From contig JAMPCE010000026.1 in NCBI GenBank assembly GCA_023666335.1, forward strand, positions 1-33,347: 33,347 nt of DNA, read 5' to 3'. The position numbers and the translations under genes are program-made. Source of the DNA: a bacterium (GTDB lineage: Bacteria; Bacillota; Clostridia; Lachnospirales; Lachnospiraceae). Shown here one piece after another: positions 24,344-32,199 of the stretch; the stretch's first letter is position 1; each line of letters starts with the position of its first letter. The notes below the pieces were generated by a model. It did not search any database and had not been told where the DNA came from. It saw nothing but the letters and a program-made list of their open reading frames with translations.

Positions 24344-24734
24344 TATTAAGACATTGTGTCAATATAGGCTGGATCGCGCAAAAGAAGATTTGTTAACAGC
24401 AGAAAATAATCATCAAGCGGGGTTTTATAAAGCAGCAATTAATCGGTCATATTATGCAATTTTTCATGGCATACGTGCGGTGAACGTCTTGGGTAATTTT
24501 GATGCTTCAAAACACAGTTCAGTTATTGCGCACTTCAACCAATTTTATGTGCATACAGGCGAATTTGAACGTGGTGTGTATAAGATGATTGACAGTGCTT
24601 ATCGTATCAGAGAGAAGTGTGACTATTCGGATTTTTTTATTGCTTCAAAGGTAGACTCAGAAATTCAACTAGAACATGCGCATGATTTTGTCAGTGTCGT
24701 AGAAGCTTATCTTGATAATAAATTGAATAATTGA
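24333..24734 (+). CDS. HEPN domain RNase toxin (HepT-like)
   Basis: The all-helical 133-residue HEPN protein has the catalytic R-x6-H motif at R38-H45 (NRSYYAIFHGIRAV), preceded by the usual 'A-x-x-N/S-R-x-Y-Y' helix. HEPN toxins cut RNA, and the paired MNT enzyme silences them. The RSYYAIFH form is the subgroup found in HEPN-MNT pairs and DNA-binding HEPN modules. Tyrosines near the motif (Y40, Y41) and in YVHTGEF and DSAYRIREKCDY are candidate AMPylation sites. It is translated from an ATG inside the MNT gene's end, so toxin synthesis depends on antitoxin translation. Confidence 0.88.
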   Translation: MLLDIKTLCQYRLDRAKEDLLTAENNHQAGFYKAAINRSYYAIFHGIRAVNVLGNFDASKHSSVIAHFNQFYVHTGEFERGVYKMIDSAYRIREKCDYSDFFIASKVDSEIQLEHAHDFVSVVEAYLDNKLNN

Positions 24735-24815
24735 AATTTAATTGTTGAAAGTCGATATATAAGGGAAAAGACATCACCAAGTTTTGCAGGAAAGCGGAAA
24801 GGAATGTCTTGAGTT

Positions 24816-25346
24816 ATGTGGATTATGCTTAATCTTGATGGGATAGAATTCCAATTTCGGATATCGGATTACAGAAAATCAACCAATGTAAATTGGGATG
24901 TTGAATGGTGCAGAGTCGATTTAAAACTACAGGCTCAAGAGTGGCTCAACTACCAGATCGTAAAAGACGAGACGTTACTTGCAGTCGAGGTTGAGCAGAT
25001 ACGGGATAAAATAGATGATTTGCTGAATGGAAGTTTAAAAAAGTTTGAAACAATAGAGTGCATTGAACCGGACTTTGCATTCTATTTATATCCACAGAAA
25101 GATGTTGAGATGGCTCCTTTTGCGGTGCATACCAAAGCGGAAAAGGAAGTGGTTGATATCAGCATGGATCTTGCTGTTTCATTCTGGGATAAAGAGGGAA
25201 GACTGACTACAAATAGACTTCTGCTGGCATTTGGGCGAGAGGACATGGAAAAACTCTCGTGTTATTTAAGGTATGTTACCGGAATGATCAGTAAAGAAGA
25301 TGCAGCAATAAACAGTTTGCTTGCTGAAAGCTGTATGTATGAATGA
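24816..25346 (+). CDS. WapI-like immunity protein (candidate)
   Basis: This is a 176-residue acidic soluble protein without signal or membrane segment. A WapI-family pattern is suggested by NVNWDVEWCRVDLKLQAQEW, then ETLLAVEVEQIRDKIDDLL, CIEPDFAFYLYP and a late VVDISMDLAVSFWD. WapI-type proteins neutralise the toxin tips of wall-associated proteins. No matching toxin is intact nearby, so this may be an orphan immunity gene in the accessory island. ATG 24816 and ATG 24825 are both possible starts; the upstream AAAGGAAT is 12 bases from the first. The identification is by eye only. Confidence 0.6.
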   Translation: MWIMLNLDGIEFQFRISDYRKSTNVNWDVEWCRVDLKLQAQEWLNYQIVKDETLLAVEVEQIRDKIDDLLNGSLKKFETIECIEPDFAFYLYPQKDVEMAPFAVHTKAEKEVVDISMDLAVSFWDKEGRLTTNRLLLAFGREDMEKLSCYLRYVTGMISKEDAAINSLLAESCMYE

Positions 25347-25387
25347 TTTTTTCCTGTTTTCAGCAATTCGATTTTATAAATCAGGGC

Positions 25388-25414
25388 ATAACCCCTCAGA
25401 ACACTTCATACAAT
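25388..25414 (+). promoter_or_regulatory. Sigma-E promoter of spoIIID, inside a terminator hairpin
   Basis: ATA (25388-25390), 16 bases and CATACAAT (25407-25414) match the sigma-E consensus and repeat exactly the spacing of the sipL promoter. The -10 element lies in the loop of the hairpin at 25390-25437, so transcripts would start near 25421, after the left arm. Confidence 0.8.
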
Positions 25415-25439
25415 GTAAAAAAGTATTCTGAGGGGTTTT
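25390..25439 (+). terminator. Terminator hairpin overlapping the spoIIID ribosome binding site
   Basis: AACCCCTCAGAA (25390-25401) pairs perfectly with TTCTGAGGGGTT (25426-25437), followed by TTTTCTCTT. It ends transcription of the WapI-like gene. The GAGGGG of the right arm is the ribosome binding site for the TTG at 25443. Confidence 0.8.
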
Positions 25440-25442
25440 CTC

Positions 25443-25700
25443 TTGAAAGATTATATTGAAGAGCGGGCGATGAACATTGCAAACTATATTATTGAACACA
25501 ACGCCACCGTGAGACAGGCGGCGAAGGAGTTTGGAATCAGTAAGAGTACGGTACATAAGGACGTGGCGGAGCGTCTCACCCAGATCAACCCGTCCCTTGC
25601 GGCGGAAGCGAGAAAGGTGCTCGACGTGAACAAGTCGGAGCGCCATATCAGGGGCGGCCTGGCGACAAGAGAAAAATATCTGCATCAGCACGCGGGCTGA
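25443..25700 (+). CDS. spoIIID: Sporulation transcription regulator SpoIIID
   Basis: This 85-residue DNA-binding protein is made in the mother cell under sigma-E and helps switch to sigma-K. It matches Bacillus SpoIIID along its whole length: start MKDYIEERAMNIANYI, helix-turn-helix TVRQAAKEFGISKSTVHKDV (about residues 22-41), then INPSLAAEARKVLDVNKSERHIRGG and a basic tail. Homology requires the TTG start at 25443, which has GAGGGG seven bases upstream; an internal ATG (25470) would remove the conserved first nine residues. The sigma-E promoter overlaps an upstream terminator. Confidence 0.96.
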   Translation: MKDYIEERAMNIANYIIEHNATVRQAAKEFGISKSTVHKDVAERLTQINPSLAAEARKVLDVNKSERHIRGGLATREKYLHQHAG

Positions 25701-25799
25701 GGAGCGGAGCGTTTTACGCTCGATCTCGGGGCAAAAGTCTTTACATTCCTCCAAAAGAAGCATAGAATAAAGGCAGAACAGGATGCGGGATGAAAGACA

Positions 25800-27173
25800 A
25801 TGGGAACGAAAGAGAAAGCACAGGGAACTTTATACAGCAATGCAGATCTTGCGAAACTGATCCTGCCGCTCATTATGGAACAGTTTCTGGCGATCTTGGT
25901 GGGAATGCTCGATACGGTCATGATCTCCGGCGTGGGAGAGGCGGCTGTGTCGGGTGTTTCTCTTGTGGACAATATCAATATTCTGGTCATTAATATCTTC
26001 TCGGCGCTTGCGACCGGCGGTGCCGTGGTGGCGGGTCATGCTCTTGGACAGAAGAACCGTGAACAGGCTGGACGTTCCGCCTGGCAGATGGTTCTTTTTC
26101 TGTTGTATACTTCCGTGGCGACCACGATAATTTTGGTCGGCGGTCATCGGGCGATCCTGCGGGCAGTGTTCGGGCAGGTGGAGGAAGCGGTCATGGAAAG
26201 CGCTGCGACCTATCTGATCATCACGGGACTGTCGATCTGTCCGCTGGCGCTTTACAACGGCTGCGCCGCGCTGTTCCGCGCTATGGGCGATTCGCGTACG
26301 ACTATGTATATCTCTCTGCTGATGAATCTGATCAATCTGGTGGGAAATGCCATTCTGATCTTTCTCTGCAATATGGGCGTTGCCGGGGCTGCGATCGCCA
26401 CGCTGGCAGCAAGGACCGTGGCGGCTGTCCTGATCTTCGGTATGATGTTACATGAAAAGCGCGACATTCACTTCAAAGGACGGCTGACGCCGCGCGCTGA
26501 TTTTTCCCTGATTCGCAAAATTCTTTATATCGGCGTACCGAACGGTCTGGAAAACAGTCTTTTTCAGCTCGGTAAGATCCTGCTGTTGAGCCTTGTATCG
26601 ACGTTCGGCACTTCCGCCATTGCGGCCAATGCAGTCTGTGGCACCATCACGAACTTTAACATTCTGCCCGGTATGGCTATCGGTATGGCGCTCTTGTCCG
26701 TGAGCAGTGTCTGTATCGGTGCGGGCGAGATCGCACAAGTTCGATATTATACCAAGAAAATGATGCGCATCACATGGCTGTGCATCAGCGGCGTCTCCCT
26801 TGTGATGATGGCGGGTGCGCCGCTCTTTTTGAAAATCTATCACCTGACGCCAGAGACGACAACGCTGGCATTGCAGGTGATTCGTTTCCATGCGCTGATG
26901 TGCATGATCTCCTGGGTGCCGTCCTTTTCCCTGCCGAATACCCTGCGGGCGGCGGGCGATGTGGTTTGGACGATGATCATTGCCATTGTGTCGATGTGGA
27001 CTTTCCGTATCATCACAGCTTATATTTTCAGTTATGCGCTCCATATGGGGCTGATGGGGATCTGGATCGCCATGACCATTGACTGGACATTCCGCGCAAT
27101 CTGTTATACGCTGCGCTACCGGGGTAGCAAATGGGAGACGATCATGCACAAAAGAGAATTGCAGGGAAAGTGA
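25800..27173 (+). CDS. MATE family efflux transporter
   Basis: The 457-residue protein has about twelve transmembrane segments in two similar halves. Typical MATE stretches are LILPLIMEQFLAILVGMLDTVMISGVGE at the start, NGCAALFRAMGDSRTTMYISLLMNLINLVGNAILIF at the end of the first half and PNTLRAAGDVVWTMIIAIVSMW in the second. It exports drugs or metabolites using Na+ or H+; the substrate is not predictable. It follows spoIIID by about 100 bases, which contain a short GAGCG/CGCTC stem without a T-run. Confidence 0.93.
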   Translation: MGTKEKAQGTLYSNADLAKLILPLIMEQFLAILVGMLDTVMISGVGEAAVSGVSLVDNINILVINIFSALATGGAVVAGHALGQKNREQAGRSAWQMVLFLLYTSVATTIILVGGHRAILRAVFGQVEEAVMESAATYLIITGLSICPLALYNGCAALFRAMGDSRTTMYISLLMNLINLVGNAILIFLCNMGVAGAAIATLAARTVAAVLIFGMMLHEKRDIHFKGRLTPRADFSLIRKILYIGVPNGLENSLFQLGKILLLSLVSTFGTSAIAANAVCGTITNFNILPGMAIGMALLSVSSVCIGAGEIAQVRYYTKKMMRITWLCISGVSLVMMAGAPLFLKIYHLTPETTTLALQVIRFHALMCMISWVPSFSLPNTLRAAGDVVWTMIIAIVSMWTFRIITAYIFSYALHMGLMGIWIAMTIDWTFRAICYTLRYRGSKWETIMHKRELQGK

Positions 27174-27185
27174 CGGCGAAATGAT

Positions 27186-27215
27186 TTGACAGGCATTTTG
27201 GGGCTGCTCTATAAT
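27186..27215 (+). promoter_or_regulatory. Sigma-A promoter of guaA
   Basis: Perfect TTGACA (27186-27191) and TATAAT (27210-27215) with an 18-base spacer, about 35 bases before the ATG. The leader is too short for a purine riboswitch. Confidence 0.85.
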
Positions 27216-27249
27216 TGAAAAAGAGACACAAACGGGAAAGGACGGAAGT

Positions 27250-28851
27250 ATGGAGAGAGAAACGGTTATCGTATTGGATTTCGGCGGGCAGTATAATCAG
27301 CTTGTGGCGCGCCGCGTCAGAGAGTGCAATGTCTACTGCGAGATCTATTCTTATAAGACTGAACTGTCAAAGATACGCGAGATGAATCCGAAAGGCATCA
27401 TTTTGACGGGAGGGCCGAACAGCTGCTATGAGCCGGGTGCGGCGACTTGTTCGGAGGAACTTTTTCAGATGGGCATCCCTGTGTTGGGGCTGTGCTACGG
27501 CGCGCAGCTGATGATGCAGATTTTGGGCGGCAAGGTCGAGAGAGCGCCAATTAAAGAGTACGGCAAGACGGAAGTGTTTGTGAACGATAGCTCGCCTTTG
27601 TTTGAAAGCGTGGGACAGACCATAGGCAGCACGGCGCCCGGCAAAACGCATTCCGACCATGAGAAAGACCAAAATAAGACCATCTGCTGGATGAGTCATA
27701 ATGATTATATTTCCCAAACGGCGCCGGGATTCGAGATCGTGGCGCACACGGCGGACTGCCCTGTCGCTGCGGTGCAGAATGTGGAAAAAAGACTCTACGC
27801 GATCCAATTTCATCCCGAAGTGCTGCATACCGTGGAAGGCACGAAAATACTCTCCAATTTCGTTTACAAGGTCTGTCGCTGTGCAGGCGATTGGAGGATG
27901 GATTCTTTCGTGCAGCAGTCGATCGAGTCCATCCGCGCAAAGGTAGGAGACGGCAGAGTGCTCTGCGCGCTCTCCGGCGGCGTGGATTCTTCCGTGGCGG
28001 CAGTCCTTCTCTCCAAAGCGATCGGCAGCCAGTTGACTTGCGTTTTTGTGGATCAGGGACTTCTCCGTAAAAATGAGGGAGATGAAGTGGAAGCGGTTTT
28101 CGGACCGAACGGAAATTATGATTTGCATTTTATCCGCGTCAATGCACAGGAACGGTTTTATCAAAAACTGGCTGGTGTGGAAGAGCCGGAACAGAAGCGG
28201 AAGATCATCGGGGAAGAATTTATCCGCGTGTTTGAGGAGGAAGCCAAAAAGATCGGTGCGGTGGATTATCTGGTGCAGGGAACGATCTATCCCGATGTGG
28301 TGGAGAGCGGTCTCGGCGGAGAGAGTGCGGTCATAAAATCTCACCACAATGTGGGCGGTCTTCCCGATCATGTGGATTTTAAGGAGATCATAGAGCCGCT
28401 CCGCGATCTGTTTAAGGACGAGGTGCGGAAAGTCGGACTGGAGCTGGGGATACCGGAATATCTGGTGTATCGGCAGCCTTTCCCGGGACCGGGGCTTGGC
28501 ATCCGCATCATCGGTGAGGTGACGGCGGAGAAAGTGCGTATCGTGCAGGATGCGGACGCGATTTATCGTGAAGAAATCGCGAAAGCCGGACTTGACCGGA
28601 AAGTCAATCAGTATTTTGCGGCGCTCACCAATATGCGCAGCGTGGGCGTGATGGGAGACGAGCGGACTTATGATTATGCCGTGGCGCTGCGGGCGGTCAG
28701 GACGATCGATTTCATGACGGCGGAAGCGGCGGAAATCCCGTGGGATGTGCTGCAACGGGTCATGGGGAGAATCATCAATGAGGTGAAAGGGGTTAATCGG
28801 GTGATGTATGATTTGACGAGTAAGCCGCCAGGGACGATTGAGTTCGAGTGA
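27250..28851 (+). CDS. guaA: GMP synthase (glutamine-hydrolysing)
   Basis: GuaA turns XMP, ATP and glutamine into GMP. The N-terminal class I amidotransferase has the nucleophile C82 (GLCYGAQLM) and the His/Glu pair in FHPEV. The ATP pyrophosphatase domain starts near residue 240 with the P-loop [10 protein letters not shown]. The C-terminal dimerisation domain ends [13 protein letters not shown], as in most bacteria. At 533 residues it is slightly long; extra residues lie around 120-145 ([20 protein letters not shown]). The 3' end is a known integration target, and an integrative element begins shortly downstream. Confidence 0.98.
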   Translation: MERETVIVLDFGGQYNQLVARRVRECNVYCEIYSYKTELSKIREMNPKGIILTGGPNSCYEPGAATCSEELFQMGIPVLGLCYGAQLMMQILGGKVERAPIKEYGKTEVFVNDSSPLFESVGQTIGSTAPGKTHSDHEKDQNKTICWMSHNDYISQTAPGFEIVAHTADCPVAAVQNVEKRLYAIQFHPEVLHTVEGTKILSNFVYKVCRCAGDWRMDSFVQQSIESIRAKVGDGRVLCALSGGVDSSVAAVLLSKAIGSQLTCVFVDQGLLRKNEGDEVEAVFGPNGNYDLHFIRVNAQERFYQKLAGVEEPEQKRKIIGEEFIRVFEEEAKKIGAVDYLVQGTIYPDVVESGLGGESAVIKSHHNVGGLPDHVDFKEIIEPLRDLFKDEVRKVGLELGIPEYLVYRQPFPGPGLGIRIIGEVTAEKVRIVQDADAIYREEIAKAGLDRKVNQYFAALTNMRSVGVMGDERTYDYAVALRAVRTIDFMTAEAAEIPWDVLQRVMGRIINEVKGVNRVMYDLTSKPPGTIEFE

Positions 28852-28853
28852 GA
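28846..28853 (+). other. Possible attachment-site core at the guaA 3' end
   Basis: GAGTGAGA spans the guaA stop codon. As I recall, islands inserted at guaA use a core close to GAGTGGGA, which differs at one base. The other end of the element is outside the window, so a second copy could not be seen. Confidence 0.3.
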
Positions 28854-28856
28854 AGT

Positions 28857-28902
28857 AAAATCCTCGCAAGCCTTGAAAAATAAAGGCTTGCGGGGATTTT
28901 TT
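28857..28902 (+). terminator. Rho-independent terminator of guaA
   Basis: AAAATCCTCGCAAGCCTT pairs with AAGGCTTGCGGGGATTTT (one G-U pair) across GAAAAATA, followed by a T-run. It is one of the strongest terminators in the window. Confidence 0.93.
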
Positions 28903-28911
28903 AATTGGCGG

Positions 28912-28931
28912 TGGGTACGATTTGGGTACAG
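28912..28931 (+). repeat. Direct repeats TGGGTAC, possible integrase arm sites
   Basis: TGGGTACGA (28912-28920) and TGGGTACAG (28923-28931) are repeated one helical turn apart, at the point where sequence turns AT-rich. Short direct repeats like this near element ends often bind tyrosine integrases. Confidence 0.4.
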
Positions 28932-28950
28932 ATTTTTAATTTTAGAATTA

Positions 28951-30159
28951 TTATTGGGTAGCAATACATTTCATTTCTGCTTGTTTAATGAACTTTATTT
29001 TTTGGGGAACATGATTTACCATTTCAATAAAATTGTTTTGACCTAGCATTTTAACCAAGTTTGCAATTTGCTGAGTTTGTTGCTGTTTGTCATGATAAAA
29101 AATGGTGGTTTGAACGCTAGGACGATAGATTAGATCTTTTAAAACATCTTTATCTGTAATATCAAGAGAGTGTCCAAAAATAAAAATTTGATCATACTCC
29201 ATATAGCCTTTGTTTATTCTATTCTGAAATCTTTGATAATTGTCGTTTATATTTTTAATCCAATTACGGTATGTGAATCCGGTTTCATTTAAAATTCTTT
29301 GAGTGAATTTCTTATAAATATTGTAGTTGGTGTGGTTGTTTTTCTCGTTCTCATCGTAGTATTCATCAATTCCCAATACCATATTATTTTCAGTCAATGA
29401 TGCTGAAATTCGAGTTTCGCCATGTATATAATGTATTTTTACATTATCTCCTGCAAAATAGTTTTTTGCATATGTATGGGTATAGTTAAAATTTAAAACT
29501 GCATGTATATTCAAAGATTTAATATCCGGGGAAAATTTTGCAATAGGCATAGTTTCAATATATTCAGTAAGATAGATTTCAATGCATCGAATCAATTGTC
29601 TTAAATCAGAGTATGACTTGTCCAAAAAATTACGGAATGTAGGTTGATGATCAGGTGCTTTATCAGCTTGATGTATAAATTTTCCAATTGGTAACACATG
29701 GAAAAAAATGTCCAATTTTTCATCTTTATCAGATTCAAGATTTCTAAAGGGAAGGTATATATTTTCTTCTTCTCTATCAATATGTTCGATTATATGGCTT
29801 ATTTCACTCTCAAAATCTATCCAATTGATACCTCTCATTTTCCCTTTAGAATAAAGGATACAAAAGTATGTATACCAAATATTATCGTCAAGATTATCAT
29901 AGATTTCTTGGATGATAGGATTGGAATTTGTACAATTGCCTTGATTATTTTCTATTCTTGAATCAAAAGCTTTTATTATGTAATTGTAAAAAGGACTATC
30001 AATATCTACCTTATCAAGATGAGTGCTTATAAATTCGTTTTTCGTGCCATGCCATGTTGATGTGTGCATTATTTTGTGAAGAAAGTTTAATACATCAGAG
30101 TATGATGTAGGTAAATCATGTGCTAAATCAAAACCATTACCAATAATTAAGATATTCAT
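28951..30159 (-). CDS. AbiH family phage abortive-infection protein
   Basis: The 402-residue protein shows the AbiH family marks: N-terminal MNILIIGNGFDLAHDLPTSY (GNGFDLAH at residues 7-14), an internal NWIDFESEISH segment, HAVLNFNYTHTYAK, and a late IFGHSLDITDKDVL. AbiH was first described as a single-gene lactococcal abortive-infection system; its mechanism is poorly known. It is strongly AT-rich. It lies 25 bases downstream of the XRE regulator on the same strand, so the two should share a transcript that starts at the element's divergent control region. Confidence 0.9.
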   Translation of the reverse strand: MNILIIGNGFDLAHDLPTSYSDVLNFLHKIMHTSTWHGTKNEFISTHLDKVDIDSPFYNYIIKAFDSRIENNQGNCTNSNPIIQEIYDNLDDNIWYTYFCILYSKGKMRGINWIDFESEISHIIEHIDREEENIYLPFRNLESDKDEKLDIFFHVLPIGKFIHQADKAPDHQPTFRNFLDKSYSDLRQLIRCIEIYLTEYIETMPIAKFSPDIKSLNIHAVLNFNYTHTYAKNYFAGDNVKIHYIHGETRISASLTENNMVLGIDEYYDENEKNNHTNYNIYKKFTQRILNETGFTYRNWIKNINDNYQRFQNRINKGYMEYDQIFIFGHSLDITDKDVLKDLIYRPSVQTTIFYHDKQQQTQQIANLVKMLGQNNFIEMVNHVPQKIKFIKQAEMKCIATQ

Positions 30160-30184
30160 TGTAAGTATCCTTTCTTGAAAAATA

Positions 30185-30730
30185 TTATTCTTTAGATTTT
30201 AATCCAATTTCATCCATAGCCTCATCATGCGCCTTCTGTATCTTTAAATTCAAATCAAAAGGTTCCGATTCGGGATAAATATCCATCCACAAATTAAAAG
30301 CCGCCTCTGCCTTTAACAGTGCTTCTCCACGTTTCTTGACATCTTTAATCGAATTACATTCCTCCACTTCTTTCACATATTCCTCATAACGTTCACACCA
30401 TGAACGCATTAAAGAAAGAGTGCCAAAGCTGACAGCAACCATATCATTACCGTCCTGATCTTTATATTCAAATAAATGTCCGTCATATTGCCGGAACACT
30501 TGGAAAAGTCTGTGCATGGCTTTAATGCCGTCAAAATCAGAATTAGTTAATACCTCGACATTGACAGCAAGTGCCTGTGCGAGAGTTTCCAATGATTTCA
30601 ATTTTGGGTTTCTGCGTCCGCTTTCATAGGCACGAATATAGGCTTCACTAACGCCTACCATATCACCTAATTGCTTTAATGTAAGTCCTCGTTCCTTACG
30701 GATTCTCCTTATATTTTCGCCTATGGTCAT
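30185..30730 (-). CDS. XRE family helix-turn-helix regulator of the element
   Basis: Residues 5-60 of this 181-residue protein form a classic XRE domain (IRRIRKERGLTLKQLGDMVGVSEAYIRAYESGRRNPKLKSL). The remaining 120 residues are helical and acidic, without a peptidase motif. GCAGGAGG lies seven bases before the ATG on the minus strand. Position and divergence from xis-int mark it as the element's repressor, probably binding the GATAC boxes in the gap, and it is the first gene of an operon with abiH. Confidence 0.92.
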   Translation of the reverse strand: MTIGENIRRIRKERGLTLKQLGDMVGVSEAYIRAYESGRRNPKLKSLETLAQALAVNVEVLTNSDFDGIKAMHRLFQVFRQYDGHLFEYKDQDGNDMVAVSFGTLSLMRSWCERYEEYVKEVEECNSIKDVKKRGEALLKAEAAFNLWMDIYPESEPFDLNLKIQKAHDEAMDEIGLKSKE

Positions 30731-30762
30731 AGAATGCCTCCTGCTTTAAAGCTATGCTCTCT

Positions 30763-30891
30763 GATACGAATCAAATGTATCAAATGCAATATTATCATAT
30801 CATAAGATACGGAAAAAATAAAGAATTATTTGAAAAAGCTATTGACACGCAACAAAAGATACGCTAATATATAAACGTATCAAAAAGATAC
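30763..30891. promoter_or_regulatory. Divergent control region with GATAC operator boxes
   Basis: GATAC or its complement GTATC occurs at 30763, 30777, 30806, 30858, 30877 and 30887. Two pairs face each other: GATACG (30763-30768) with GTATC (30777-30781), and GATACG (30858-30863) with CGTATC (30876-30881). The second pair brackets the -10 element of the rightward promoter. This fits repressor sites controlling both directions. Confidence 0.6.
30842..30870 (+). promoter_or_regulatory. Promoter of the xis-int operon
   Basis: TTGACA (30842-30847), 17 bases and TAATAT (30865-30870), with operator-like GATACG and CGTATC boxes on either side of the -10. Confidence 0.7.
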
Positions 30892-30928
30892 ACATTAAAA
30901 ACAAATGGTATAAACGGGAGGAAACAAC

Positions 30929-31123
30929 ATGAACGAAAAACTTTATTACAGCGCCGCTGACATTGCGGCAATGCTTGGCATCAGCATGGGCAAGTCCTAC
31001 AAGATTCTGAGGGAAATGAATGGGGAATTGTCTTCTAAAGGATTTCTCACAATCGCAGGAAAAATTCCGGCAGCTTATTTCAAAGAAAAGTGGTACGGAG
31101 CAGCAAAGGAGGCAAGCGTATGA
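30929..31123 (+). CDS. Excisionase-like small DNA-binding protein
   Basis: The 64-residue protein is a single winged helix-turn-helix of the excisionase/MerR-like kind: YYSAADIAAMLGISMGKSYKILREMN, then a basic GFLTIAGKIPAAYFKEKWYG wing and helix. GGGAGG lies about eight bases before the ATG. Its stop overlaps the integrase start (ATGA), so the two are coupled, as expected for Xis and Int. Confidence 0.85.
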   Translation: MNEKLYYSAADIAAMLGISMGKSYKILREMNGELSSKGFLTIAGKIPAAYFKEKWYGAAKEASV

Positions 31124-32199
31124 GTTGTAATGCGAAGAAAGATCCAAACGGTACATGGCGGATACAATACCGCTGGACGGATTGGACAGGGACAAAGAAG
31201 AAATCACAGAAAAGAGGATTCAAGACAAAGAAAGAAGCGGAAGAATGGTATGCGCATTTCTTATTGCAGCAGTCCTCTGATCCGACAATGACACTGGCTG
31301 ATTTTTGGGAGATTTATAAGGCGGATATGGAAAAACGTCTGCGGAAAACTACCATGAAGCAGAAAGAGTATGTGATGAATGACAAAATACTGCCATACTT
31401 TGGAAAAACGCCCATTAATGAAATTACAGCGCCTATGATAAGGAAGTGGCAGGGTGAGATGATGGAGAAAGGTTTCAAACCGACTTATCTGAAAACCATA
31501 CATAACCAGCTCAGTGCAATCTTAAATTATGCTGTCAATTTTTATGAGTTACACTCTAATCCATGCCGGAAAGCGGGAAGTATGGGGAAAAGCAGGGCTG
31601 ACGAAAGACCATACTGGACGTTGGAGGAATTTCAGAAGTTTTCGGATGCAATCATGGATAAACAGGATTCTTGGGTTGCATTTCAGATTTTATTCTGGAC
31701 GGGAATGCGTTTGGGAGAGCTGCTTGCGCTTCAGGTGAAGGACATAGATTTTGAAGACGGCACAATTACAGTTGACGAATCCCTTGCGAGGATAGACGGG
31801 GAAGATCTGATTACTGCGCCGAAAACGGAAAGTTCTATAAGGGTAATCACCATACACAAGGAGTTGCAGGACGTAATAAAAGAGTACATTTCAACAATCT
31901 ATCGGGCAAGAGCGGGCACACGCCTTTTTGCAGGCAGGACAAAGAGCTTCTTCGAGCATGAAATGGAGCGTGGAATTAAACTGTCTGGTGTGAAAAAGAT
32001 AACCGTCCATTGTACTCGCCACAGCCATGCGAGTATGCTCGTGCAGATGGGATTCAGTCCGGTTGAGATTGCAAAACGGTTAGGACATGGAAAAGTTACG
32101 ACTACGATAGAAACATACTGTCATCAGTCGATGGATGCACAAATAAAAATTGCAGACAGGCTTGGAAAAGTGGAGAGGGGTGAGGAAAGTGGCGTGTAA
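31120..32199 (+). CDS. Tyrosine site-specific integrase
   Basis: This is a 359-residue tyrosine recombinase. An N-terminal AP2-like arm-binding part (GTWRIQYRWTDWTGTKKKSQKRGF) is followed by a SAM-like core-binding domain and the catalytic domain with R197 (TGMRLGELLAL), K235 (APKTESS), H297 and R300 (HCTRHSHAS), H323 (LGH) and the nucleophile Y333 (TIETYCHQS). All catalytic residues are present, so it should be active. The start at 31120 overlaps the xis stop and has AAAGGAGG upstream. It points away from guaA, about 2.2 kb from the presumed attachment site. Confidence 0.95.
   Translation: MSCNAKKDPNGTWRIQYRWTDWTGTKKKSQKRGFKTKKEAEEWYAHFLLQQSSDPTMTLADFWEIYKADMEKRLRKTTMKQKEYVMNDKILPYFGKTPINEITAPMIRKWQGEMMEKGFKPTYLKTIHNQLSAILNYAVNFYELHSNPCRKAGSMGKSRADERPYWTLEEFQKFSDAIMDKQDSWVAFQILFWTGMRLGELLALQVKDIDFEDGTITVDESLARIDGEDLITAPKTESSIRVITIHKELQDVIKEYISTIYRARAGTRLFAGRTKSFFEHEMERGIKLSGVKKITVHCTRHSHASMLVQMGFSPVEIAKRLGHGKVTTTIETYCHQSMDAQIKIADRLGKVERGEESGV

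Noticed and set aside
25700-25800. Regulatory element between spoIIID and the MATE gene
   Set aside because: Only a short GAGCG/CGCTC stem is visible, with no T-run, clear promoter or riboswitch-like pattern.
27180-27250. Purine riboswitch before guaA
   Set aside because: A perfect sigma-A promoter lies about 35 bases before the ATG, leaving no room for an aptamer.
27367-28869. A 500-codon open frame antisense to guaA
   Set aside because: The sense strand encodes an unmistakable GMP synthase. The antisense product is rich in His and Arg without any domain, a usual by-product of G+C-rich codon positions.
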